Assembly: GCA_016901395.1 (NCBI GenBank)
Contig: JAEAMQ010000024.1
Coordinates: 62,001-126,000 of the forward strand
Source: Prevotella sp.
Lineage (GTDB): Bacteria; Bacteroidota; Bacteroidia; Bacteroidales; Bacteroidaceae
Reading direction: 5' to 3'
DNA length: 64,000 nucleotides
Under the pieces are notes generated by a model. The model did no database searches. It had not been told where the DNA came from and worked only from the letters and a program-made list of their open reading frames with translations. The translations under genes were made by a program, and so were the position numbers. This document shows positions 51,481-59,226 of this stretch, one piece after another (position 1 is the first letter of the stretch; every line of letters starts with the position of its first letter).

Positions 51481-53676
51481 ATGGGAAAAGGAAAGAAAGG
51501 CGGCAAGCGCATGACGAAGAAGCAACTGGCCGAAATCATCGAACAGTACTTCACGACACAGCCGGGGAAAACACTATCGTTTAAGGAGATATTCCGTAGT
51601 CTTCGCCTTGACACACATCCGCTGAAGATGTTGGCCATCGATATCATGGAGGAGATGGCATGGGACGACTTCATCACCAAGGTCAGCGACAACTCATACG
51701 CACTCAATACCAAGGGACAGGTACAGGAAGGTAAGTTCATCCGCAAGTCGAATGGCAAAAACTCCTTTATCCCCGACGGCGACGACAAGCCCATCTTCGT
51801 GGCTGAGCGCAACTCGATGTCGGCCCTCACCGGCGACCGGGTGCGCGTGTCGTTCATGGCACGACGCCAGAAACACATCAAGGAGGCGCAGGTCATCGCC
51901 ATTCTCCAGCGTGCCAAGGACACCTTCGTGGGTCGTCTGCGCGTGAGCAAGGACATCGCGTTCCTCGTGCCGCAGAACGACAACTTCGTGCACGACGTGC
52001 TCATTCCCAAGAACAAACTCAAGGGAGGCAAGGACGGCGAGAAGGCTTTGGTGCGTATCACCCAGTGGCCCGACGCCGAGCATCGCAACATTGTGGGCGA
52101 GGTGACCGACGTGCTCGGACAGAGCGGCGACAACGATGTGGAGATGAACACTATCCTGGCGCAGTATGGTCTGCCCTACAAATATCCCAAGGCCGTGGAG
52201 GATGCGGCCGACAAAATTACCGGCGAGATCACGCCGCAGGACATTGCCGAGCGCGAGGATTTCCGTCAGACATGGACCTGCACCATCGACCCCGCCGATG
52301 CCAAGGACTTCGACGACGCCCTCTCCATCAAACGACTGGACAACGGACTCTATGAGGTGGGCGTGCATATCGCCGACGTTTCCCACTACGTGACCGAGGG
52401 AAGCATCATCGACAAGGAGGCCGTGAAGCGTGCCACGAGCATCTATCTCGTAGACCGCACCATCCCGATGCTCCCCGAGCACCTCTGCAACTTTGTCTGC
52501 TCACTGCGTCCCGACGAGGAGAAACTCACCTACAGCGCCGTGTTCGACCTCGACGAGGATGCCGAAGTGCGCAACTATCGCATCGTGCACACCATCATCA
52601 AGTCCAACCGCCGCTATGCCTACGAGGAGGCCCAGCAGATTCTTGAGGACAACGGCGTGGTGGACGGCACCGGTCAGCCGGCACCCGACCCCAAGGGACG
52701 CGGCTACAAGGGCGACTACGGTTGGGAGATTTGCACCCTCGACCGACTCGCCAAGAAACTGCGTGAGAAGCGTTTCAAGAACGGCGCGGTGAACTTCGAC
52801 TCCGAGGAACTGCACTTCGACATCGACGAGCAGGGCCATCCTACACGCTGCTATTTCAAGCGGTCGAAGGATGCCAACAAACTCATCGAGGAGTTTATGT
52901 TGCTCGCCAACCGCATCGTGGCAGAGAGTGTGGGCAAGAAACAGCGCGGCAAGACGCCGAAGGTGCTGCCCTACCGCATCCACGACAACCCCGACCCGCA
53001 GAAGATGGAGACACTGCGCGAGTTTATCGCGAAGTTCGGCTACAAAGTGAAGACCGACGGCACGAAAGGCGCTATGGCCCGCAGCATCAACAAACTCCTG
53101 GGCGATGTCGAGGGCAAGCGTGAGGAGAAACTCGTGCAGAGCGTGGCCCTGAGAGCGATGATGAAGGCCAAATACAGTGTGCACAACATCGGACACTTCG
53201 GGCTTGCCTTCGAATACTACACGCATTTCACGTCTCCCATCCGCCGCTATCCGGACACGATGGTCCACCGTCTGCTCACCAAGTATCAGGCCGGAGGCCG
53301 TTCGGCCAACGAGAAGCGCTACGAGGAACTGTGCGAGCACTGCTCCGACATGGAACAGATCGCCCAGAATGCCGAGCGCGACTCCATTAAATATAAGATG
53401 GTGGAGTTTATGGGCGACAAGCTGGGTGAGGAGTATGACGCTCACATCAGTGGCATCACGAGCTATGGCATCTATGCCGAGATTGACGAGAACCACTGCG
53501 AGGGCATGGTGCCCATGCGCGACCTCGACGACGACTACTATGACTTCGACGAGAAAAACTTCCTGCTCCGCGGTCGTCGCCATCACCACAAGTATCAGTT
53601 GGGCGACCCCGTGCGCATCAAGGTGGCCAAAGCCAATCTGGAGAAGCGACAGCTCGACTTCACCTTGGCTAAGTAG
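51481..53676 (+). CDS. rnr: Ribonuclease R
   Basis: The 731-aa 3'-to-5' exoribonuclease of the RNB family degrades structured RNA and takes part in rRNA and mRNA quality control. The N-terminus is very basic (GKGKKGGKRMTKKQL) with a winged-helix-like segment. Cold-shock domains follow at about residues 85-230. The RNB catalytic block is IDPADAKDFDDALS near residue 270, with three of the four active-site Asp, followed by VGVHIADVSHYV. A C-terminal S1 domain (about 650-731, EYDAHISGITSYGIYAEIDENHCEGMVPM) closes it. The gene stands alone, with a terminator 190 bp downstream. Confidence 0.96.
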   Translation: MGKGKKGGKRMTKKQLAEIIEQYFTTQPGKTLSFKEIFRSLRLDTHPLKMLAIDIMEEMAWDDFITKVSDNSYALNTKGQVQEGKFIRKSNGKNSFIPDGDDKPIFVAERNSMSALTGDRVRVSFMARRQKHIKEAQVIAILQRAKDTFVGRLRVSKDIAFLVPQNDNFVHDVLIPKNKLKGGKDGEKALVRITQWPDAEHRNIVGEVTDVLGQSGDNDVEMNTILAQYGLPYKYPKAVEDAADKITGEITPQDIAEREDFRQTWTCTIDPADAKDFDDALSIKRLDNGLYEVGVHIADVSHYVTEGSIIDKEAVKRATSIYLVDRTIPMLPEHLCNFVCSLRPDEEKLTYSAVFDLDEDAEVRNYRIVHTIIKSNRRYAYEEAQQILEDNGVVDGTGQPAPDPKGRGYKGDYGWEICTLDRLAKKLREKRFKNGAVNFDSEELHFDIDEQGHPTRCYFKRSKDANKLIEEFMLLANRIVAESVGKKQRGKTPKVLPYRIHDNPDPQKMETLREFIAKFGYKVKTDGTKGAMARSINKLLGDVEGKREEKLVQSVALRAMMKAKYSVHNIGHFGLAFEYYTHFTSPIRRYPDTMVHRLLTKYQAGGRSANEKRYEELCEHCSDMEQIAQNAERDSIKYKMVEFMGDKLGEEYDAHISGITSYGIYAEIDENHCEGMVPMRDLDDDYYDFDEKNFLLRGRRHHHKYQLGDPVRIKVAKANLEKRQLDFTLAK

Positions 53677-53866
53677 CAGGCGTTCGGTATGCCCCTGTCT
53701 ATGGTATAAGGAAGTCTCTTTGCTGCATTCAATGCCGATGAACGATAATGGATTTTCAGGATGATGCCAGGTGTTTCGTGCCTGTATGCAATGCAAGCCA
53801 CATTGTGACTGAAAGGTAAAATAATCATCGGAGAGGATGCCCAAGGGACTACAGGGCAAAAAAATA

Positions 53867-53905
53867 TAGAAGCCGTCTCAGCAGGAATGCTGGGGCGGCT
53901 TCTTG
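53867..53905 (+). terminator. Hairpin terminator downstream of rnr
   Basis: Arms AAGCCGTCTCAGCA and TGCTGGGGCGGCTT pair with two mismatches around GGAA, then CTTGTAT. The 190 bp between the rnr stop and this hairpin hold no gene. Confidence 0.65.
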
Positions 53906-53939
53906 TATAAAGAGGGAGAGAGGGGGCAGGTGCGACAAG

Positions 53940-54130
53940 TCGGCACAGATATTTACCCTTCAACACATATACCAGCTGCACCTGATATTCTGTTGATGGT
54001 TGCAGATAGGGGTTGCCTGTCACCTCATTATACACATTGTTGCTGTAGGTGGTGAAGTTGGTCATGGCCTAATAGTCGGGGACCACTGTCACCAGAAAGT
54101 TGGGTAGAGGTACCCAATGCCATCAGGAGG
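53940..54130 (-). pseudogene. Remnant of an outer-membrane beta-barrel (TonB-receptor-like) gene
   Basis: On the minus strand a short stretch reads NFTTYSNNVYNEVTGNPYLQPSTEYQVQLVYVLKGKY, split here as NFTTYSNNVYNEV and TGNPYLQPSTEYQVQLVY. The GNPYLQPS block followed by alternating aromatic residues is typical of the late strands of the Bacteroidetes outer-membrane beta-barrel family (OMP_b-brl type). An in-frame TAG lies two codons before the only Met, the upstream part is in another frame, and no signal peptide or plug domain is found. It is therefore a decayed fragment. The short match keeps confidence moderate. Confidence 0.45.
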
Positions 54131-54409
54131 AGATTTTGTCGAATGGGGAATGTTGGTTTGTCTTTATCCGAGATAGATGGTAGGAAACTTGGAGAAGACG
54201 GGGGGAGTGTCAAGATTATTCTGAAAAAACAGGGAGAAGGAAAACGACTGTTATAGATGTGGATTGAGATGAAAGGATGGGAGAAACGAGGAGATGAGTG
54301 GCCGGAAAGGTGGTGAAAGGGCTGTTTTTACCATTTTTTCTTACTATTTTATGCTTGTTTTGAATGAAAAATGGCGTTTAGGAAGTGGGAAAAGATAGAG
54401 ATTGGGGTG

Positions 54410-54470
54410 CGATTACTATCGAATCGTGTGTCGATTAGTACCTAATCGCAAGATGATTAGTATCGAATCG
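54410..54470. repeat. Array D: three palindromic units, 22-bp period (same family as array C)
   Basis: Units such as CGATTAGTACCTAATCG start at 54410, 54432 and 54454 with 5-bp spacers. The rest of 54131-54813 is A/T-rich with no supported gene, apart from the promoter at 54718. Confidence 0.9.
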
Positions 54471-54717
54471 TGATGGTATTTTTACTCTATTTTTGCAACT
54501 TGTTTATAATGAGGCAGTTATAAAAATGCTTCTTTTTGGCCAAATTTCGTGCGAGAGACTTGGCGATGGCCGTTAAATGTTAAAATGAAGAAGTTCTTTC
54601 AATTTTTTTCATCGGTGATTTACGGCATGATAAGGTGTGCTGAGAATTTGGCGATGAAAATAAGTAAACAGGCCGAAAGAAACGTAAAGATAATGAAAGG
54701 GTTTAAAAATAAATTGC

Positions 54718-54725
54718 TATCTTTG
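54718..54725 (+). promoter_or_regulatory. kduI promoter -7 element
   Basis: TATCTTTG fits TAnnTTTG, 88 bp before the preferred kduI start. A weaker TGTCTTTG lies at 54785-54792. Confidence 0.5.
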
Positions 54726-54813
54726 CAGAAGATAGGTTACGCTAAACCATAAGAGGAGAAGTTCTCATGGTGTTTGCATGATTCTGTCTTTGCAAGAAAC
54801 AAACTCGGGACTT

Positions 54814-55659
54814 ATGAAAACAAACTATGAACTCCGTTATGCCGCTAATCCGGTAGACGCGAAGAGCTATGATACTACCCGTTTGCGTCACGATTTCCTT
54901 ATAGCAAGGCTGTTTGCCAAGGATGAAGTGAATATGGTTTATTCGATGTATGACCGCCTGATAGTGGGCGGGGCGATGCCGGTAGATGAGGCGTTGAGGC
55001 TCGAAGCCATAGACCCGCTGAAGGCCCAATGGTTTACCGAGCGCCGCGAGATAGGCGTGTTCAACGTGGGAATGGGCGACGGCGAGGTGCGTGTGGGCGA
55101 CGAAACCTACACGCTGGGTTATAAGGAGGCCCTGTATATCGGGCGTGGCGAGAGAGACGTGACATTCATGAGCAAATCAAAAAATGAACCTGCCTTGTTC
55201 TATTTCAACAGTGCGACGGCCCACACGGCCTATCCTTGTCGGCGCGTGACGCGTGACGATGCCGTGAAACTCCACATGGGAGCGTTGGAGACGAGCAACG
55301 AGCGCACCATCAACCGCATGCTGGTGCGTGAGGTGTTGCCCACCTGCCAGCTGCAGATGGGGATGACCGAACTGGAGCCGGGGAGCGTGTGGAACACCAT
55401 GCCTGCCCATGTGCACAGCCGGAGAATGGAGGCCTACTTTTATTTTGAGGTGCCCGACGGTCAGGCAGTGTGCCATTTTATGGGTGAACCCGAGGAGACA
55501 CGCCACCTCTGGATGAAGTCTGGAGAAGCCGTGTTGTCGCCCGAATGGAGCATCCACAGTGCTGCTGCCACCCACAACTATACGTTTATCTGGGGCATGG
55601 CGGGCGAAAATCTCGACTATAATGATCAGGATTTTTATCCCATCACAGACTTGAAGTAA
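54814..55659 (+). CDS. kduI: 5-dehydro-4-deoxy-D-glucuronate isomerase
   Basis: KduI (281 aa) turns 5-keto-4-deoxyuronate, released from pectin and other uronic-acid polymers, into 3-deoxy-D-glycero-2,5-hexodiulosonate. It is a cupin enzyme. The zinc ligands lie in MPAHVHSRRMEAYFYFEV near residue 195 and in the WSIHSAAATHNYTFIWGMAGEN block near the C-terminus, both as in the family. The start at 54814 (MKTNYELRYAANPVDAKSYDT) matches the usual N-terminus; an ATG at 54778 in frame would add 12 unlikely residues. kduD follows after 26 bp, so the two steps are encoded together. Confidence 0.95.
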   Translation: MKTNYELRYAANPVDAKSYDTTRLRHDFLIARLFAKDEVNMVYSMYDRLIVGGAMPVDEALRLEAIDPLKAQWFTERREIGVFNVGMGDGEVRVGDETYTLGYKEALYIGRGERDVTFMSKSKNEPALFYFNSATAHTAYPCRRVTRDDAVKLHMGALETSNERTINRMLVREVLPTCQLQMGMTELEPGSVWNTMPAHVHSRRMEAYFYFEVPDGQAVCHFMGEPEETRHLWMKSGEAVLSPEWSIHSAAATHNYTFIWGMAGENLDYNDQDFYPITDLK

Positions 55660-55685
55660 TCATTCAAACCTTTAATAACAACAAA

Positions 55686-56495
55686 ATGGACAATTTAAAC
55701 ATTTTCTCACTTGCAGGTAAGAACGCATGGGTTACCGGCGCATCTTACGGTATTGGTTTCAACATTGCATCAGCATTTGCAGCTGCTGGTATCAACCACA
55801 TTATCTTCAACGATATCAACCAGGAGTTGGTAGACCGCGGTCTGGCTGCCTATAAGGAAGCCGGAATAGAAAATGTGACGGGCTATGTGTGCGACGTGAC
55901 GAAGGAAGACGACGTGAAGGCCCTCGTGGAGCGCATCCACAAAGAGGTGGGCAACATTGATATCCTTGTAAACAACGCCGGTATCATCAAGCGTATCCCC
56001 ATGCACGAGATGAAGCGTGCCGAGTTCCAGCAGGTAATCGACATCGACCTCGTGGGTCCGTTCATCGTAGCTTCGGCTGTGTTGCCCGAGATGATGGAGC
56101 GCAAGGAGGGTAAGATCATCAACATTTGCTCAATGATGAGCGAGCTGGGTCGTGAGACAGTGTCGGCTTATGCCGCTGCCAAGGGTGGATTGAAGATGCT
56201 CACCCGCAACATCTGCTCGGAGTATGGCGAGTACAACATCCAGTGCAACGGCATCGGTCCGGGCTACATCGCCACACCGCAGACAGCTCCGCTGCGCGAG
56301 CGTCAGGCCGACGGCAGCCGCCATCCGTTTGACAGTTTCATCTGTGCCAAGACTCCGGCCGGCCGTTGGCTCGATCCCTCTGAGCTGGGTGGCCCCGCTG
56401 TGTTCCTCGCCTCTCACGCTTCCGACGCGGTGAATGGCCACGTGCTCTATGTAGACGGTGGTATCCTCGCCTATATCGGCAAGCAGCCGAAGTAA
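55686..56495 (+). CDS. kduD: 2-dehydro-3-deoxy-D-gluconate 5-dehydrogenase (SDR family)
   Basis: This 269-aa short-chain dehydrogenase shows NAWVTGASYGIGFNIASAF (TGxxxGIG), ILVNNAGIIKR (NNAG), the catalytic Ser in INICSMMSELG and YxxxK as SAYAAAKGGLKML, followed by CNGIGPGYIATPQT. KduD reduces the KduI product to 2-keto-3-deoxygluconate, which then enters the KDG kinase/aldolase route. The neighbour kduI makes this function more likely than the close relative gluconate 5-dehydrogenase. The last genes of pectin breakdown (kdgK, kdgA) are not in the window. Confidence 0.9.
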   Translation: MDNLNIFSLAGKNAWVTGASYGIGFNIASAFAAAGINHIIFNDINQELVDRGLAAYKEAGIENVTGYVCDVTKEDDVKALVERIHKEVGNIDILVNNAGIIKRIPMHEMKRAEFQQVIDIDLVGPFIVASAVLPEMMERKEGKIINICSMMSELGRETVSAYAAAKGGLKMLTRNICSEYGEYNIQCNGIGPGYIATPQTAPLRERQADGSRHPFDSFICAKTPAGRWLDPSELGGPAVFLASHASDAVNGHVLYVDGGILAYIGKQPK

Positions 56496-56573
56496 GGTGT
56501 TAAGTGGTGGGTGATAGGTGTTAGGTGAATCTTAACACTTACCACCTAACAACTATCACCATAAAATAAAATC

Positions 56574-56605
56574 AAAAAAGCCTGCGAAAAATCGCAGGCT
56601 TTTTG
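56574..56605. terminator. Bidirectional terminator between kduD and the HU gene
   Basis: A perfect 9-bp stem AGCCTGCGA / TCGCAGGCT has A-tract and T-tract flanks on either side, fitting both convergent genes. Just before it (56495-56560) an AGGTGTTAGGTG-type inverted low-complexity repeat is seen. Confidence 0.85.
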
Positions 56606-56624
56606 TTGTGTATTTATCTTTACA

Positions 56625-56900
56625 TTATTTGTTTACTTCGGCTTCAAACTCTGCACCGGGGTTAAACTTTACAACGGTCTTAGCAGCAATCTGAATTTTC
56701 TTGCCTGTTGAAGGGTTCACGCCCTGACGAGCGGGACGCTCCTTGGTAGCGAAAGTACCGAAACCAACGAGTTGTACCTTATCACCAGCTACCAATGCTT
56801 CCTTGATAGCACCTGTTGTAGCGTCAAGAGCCTTCTTGGCATCAGCTCCGCTCAGGCCTGCAGCCTCAGCAATCTTCTTTACTAATTCTGTCTTGTTCAT
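56625..56900 (-). CDS. HU-family DNA-binding protein
   Basis: The 91-aa protein is a standard HU/IHF monomer: NKTELVKKIAEAAGLSGADAKKALDATTGAIKEAL forms the helical half, then VQLVGFGTFATKERPARQGVNPSTGKKIQI, the beta arm with the conserved Pro at its tip, which bends DNA. It has the length and features of HU-beta. HU compacts the nucleoid as a dimer and also helps initiation and site-specific recombination. It is monocistronic, with a TATATTTG promoter and a shared terminator. Confidence 0.96.
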   Translation of the reverse strand: MNKTELVKKIAEAAGLSGADAKKALDATTGAIKEALVAGDKVQLVGFGTFATKERPARQGVNPSTGKKIQIAAKTVVKFNPGAEFEAEVNK

Positions 56901-56953
56901 AATTTTTATTTATTAAGTGAATATAATCTTACGGGATTATTGTTATTTTGTCG

Positions 56954-56961
56954 CAAATATA
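56954..56961 (-). promoter_or_regulatory. HU gene promoter -7 element
   Basis: CAAATATA on the plus strand is TATATTTG on the minus strand, 54 bp before the HU start. A plus-strand TAATTTTG at 57067-57074 probably serves the rhomboid gene. Confidence 0.55.
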
Positions 56962-57112
56962 GGCTATTCCTTTCATAATTCAAAAAAAAAATTAAGAAAA
57001 GTGATGCACAACCTTAAAAAATATCCTAAAACATCTGTTTTATAGCTGATTAACGGACTTTTTTCGTAATTTTGCAACGTTTTTAAAAGTAAAAGAAGAT
57101 TTATAAAATATT

Positions 57113-58033
57113 ATGCCCAATATTCCGACAGTCACCAAGAACTTGTTAATCATTAACATCTTGGCCTTCATTGCTATGCAGGTACTTAGGCAGGTGGCCG
57201 GCATTGATCTCAACGATTTGTGTGGTCTGCATTTCTTCATGGCCTCCAACTTCCATATCTATCAACTCGTGACCTATATGTTTATGCACGGTGGATGGGA
57301 ACATATCATTCTAAACATGTTTATGCTTTGGATGTTTGGTGCTGTGGTGGAGCATGTGTGGGGTGCGAAGAAATTCCTTTTTTATTACATTTTCTGTGGG
57401 ATTGGTGCTGGCATTATGCAGGAGATTGCACAGTTTTTCTGGGTTTACTATATGCTCAACGGGCAGCAGCCGTTGGCTATCAGTGAGAGTTTCAGCGTGA
57501 TGCAGCAGCTATCGGTGCAGCTCGACGGTCTCACCACGGTGGGTGCCTCGGGTGCTATCTATGCTTTATTGTTGGCCTTTGGCATGCTTTTTCCCGAGCA
57601 GAAGATGTTTATTATTCCCATTCCCATCCCCATCAAGGCCAAATGGATGATTCTTGGCTCCATTGCTGTAGAGCTCTTTTCGGCCATGGCAACCCCCGGC
57701 GACAATGTAGCCCATCTGGCCCATCTTGGAGGCATGGTGTTTGGCTTCTTCCTGATACGCTATTGGCGAAGTCATCCAGGCAGTGAATACGCCACCAATG
57801 GCGGCACACAGTTTTTCAACGACCTGAAATCGAAGTGGGACCGGCATGCTCATCGGCGTGACGGAGGGGCCTCTTCGGCCCATGATTCGGGCAATCCTGA
57901 TTGGCAATACAATGCTGACAAGAAGGCCACGCAGGAAGAGACCGACCGTATCCTTGATAAAATCAGGAAAAGTGGATACGACAGCCTTACCAAGGAAGAG
58001 AAACAAACGCTCTTCGACCAAAGCAAGAAATGA
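57113..58033 (+). CDS. Rhomboid-family intramembrane serine protease
   Basis: The 306-aa protein has six or so membrane helices. The catalytic Ser is in TVGASGAIYALLLAFG (GxSG) near residue 146, and the partner His in NVAHLAHLGGMVFGFFLIRYW near 205. The HxxxN-type oxyanion residues are in FMHGGWEHIILNMFMLWMFG. A soluble C-terminal tail of about 85 residues (charged, ending EEKQTLFDQSKK) follows. It cleaves membrane-anchored substrates. Its stop overlaps the next gene by four bases, so the two are translationally coupled. Confidence 0.93.
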   Translation: MPNIPTVTKNLLIINILAFIAMQVLRQVAGIDLNDLCGLHFFMASNFHIYQLVTYMFMHGGWEHIILNMFMLWMFGAVVEHVWGAKKFLFYYIFCGIGAGIMQEIAQFFWVYYMLNGQQPLAISESFSVMQQLSVQLDGLTTVGASGAIYALLLAFGMLFPEQKMFIIPIPIPIKAKWMILGSIAVELFSAMATPGDNVAHLAHLGGMVFGFFLIRYWRSHPGSEYATNGGTQFFNDLKSKWDRHAHRRDGGASSAHDSGNPDWQYNADKKATQEETDRILDKIRKSGYDSLTKEEKQTLFDQSKK

Positions 58034-59130
58034 TCAAGAAGCTCAAAGCATTTACCCTGCAAATGATCGCAGGAGCCAATATCGCGACGATCATTATCAT
58101 GCTGGCCGTGGGCTATTCTGACCGTCTCAACCCAGTGTCGTTTCCACTGTTGTGTAATGCGGGGCTAACCTTTCCCATCTTCTTGATCATCAACTTCGGT
58201 TTCCTTGTTTTCTGGTTGATATTCAAGATGCGTGGAGCGCTGATACCTTTCCTCGGTTTTCTCATTTGTTACGTGCCCATCCGCAAGTATTGTCCGATGA
58301 ACATCAGCCATGAGCCTCCTGCCGGTGCAATCAAGATATTGTCGTATAATGTTTGGTATTTTGCCGGATGGGAGGATCAGCCCGGAGAGCCCAACCCCAT
58401 TTTGGAGTATATCAAGGATCAGAATGCTGATATTGTATGTCTGCAGGAGTCGGCAACCAACGAAGTCGGGCAGAATAAGATAGACTCCATTCTCAATCCC
58501 ATCTATCAATATCGAGATACGGCACAGCGCAGCAAGGGAGACTGTATCAGTATCTTCAGCAAATACCCTATACTCTCCAAGGAGCATATCGACTATGAGT
58601 CGAAGGGTAACATCAGTGCTGCGTTCAAATTGATGATAGATGGAACGGAAGTGCTGGTTATCAATAATCATCTGGAGTCCACGGGGTTAAGTGCTGATGA
58701 CAAGCATCAGTTCAAGACCATGCTGAAAGGTGATATGAAGGTGGATACGGCCGAGATGACCTCCAAACTTCTTATCCGCAAACTGGCCAAAGCCACTGTG
58801 ACGCGTGCTCCTGAGGCAGAAGCTGTGGCACGCTATATGGCTTATCATCGCAATATGCCTATTATCGTGTGTGGTGATTTCAATGATAGCCCCATCTCCT
58901 ACGCACATAGAACGATAGGCAAAGACCTCACAGACTGTTACATCGAAACGGCGTTTGGCCCAGGTATCAGCTATCATCACAATGGCTTCTATGTGCGCAT
59001 TGATAATATCATGTGTTCCTCTGATTTTGAGCCTTATGCGTGCCGTGTAGACAACTCTATCAAGGCATCTGACCATTACCCCATAATGTGTTGGTTGAAA
59101 AAACGGAGTAAAAGCTCAAAAAATGAGTAA
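58030..59130 (+). CDS. Endonuclease/exonuclease/phosphatase (EEP) family membrane-anchored hydrolase
   Basis: The 366-aa protein starts with three hydrophobic segments (residues 10-90). The EEP catalytic domain follows: IKILSYNVWYF with the catalytic Asn, DIVCLQESA with the metal-binding Glu, VLVINNHLES, IIVCGDFNDSP with the DxN pair, and KASDHYPIMCW with the final Asp-His. It is expected to hydrolyse a phosphodiester in the periplasm, such as a lipid or a nucleotide; the substrate is unknown. It overlaps the rhomboid gene by four bases, and this rhomboid-EEP order is likely one operon. Confidence 0.9.
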   Translation: MIKKLKAFTLQMIAGANIATIIIMLAVGYSDRLNPVSFPLLCNAGLTFPIFLIINFGFLVFWLIFKMRGALIPFLGFLICYVPIRKYCPMNISHEPPAGAIKILSYNVWYFAGWEDQPGEPNPILEYIKDQNADIVCLQESATNEVGQNKIDSILNPIYQYRDTAQRSKGDCISIFSKYPILSKEHIDYESKGNISAAFKLMIDGTEVLVINNHLESTGLSADDKHQFKTMLKGDMKVDTAEMTSKLLIRKLAKATVTRAPEAEAVARYMAYHRNMPIIVCGDFNDSPISYAHRTIGKDLTDCYIETAFGPGISYHHNGFYVRIDNIMCSSDFEPYACRVDNSIKASDHYPIMCWLKKRSKSSKNE

Positions 59131-59169
59131 TTTAAGCGCTATAAATTTCTCAAAAGTCGAAAAATGTAG

Positions 59170-59177
59170 TATCTTTG
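59170..59177 (+). promoter_or_regulatory. secDF promoter -7 element
   Basis: TATCTTTG fits TAnnTTTG, 50 bp before the secDF start. Confidence 0.55.
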
Positions 59178-59226
59178 CATATCTTATAGGGAATTAATAG
59201 AAAAATAAATAAATATTACTAACAAA

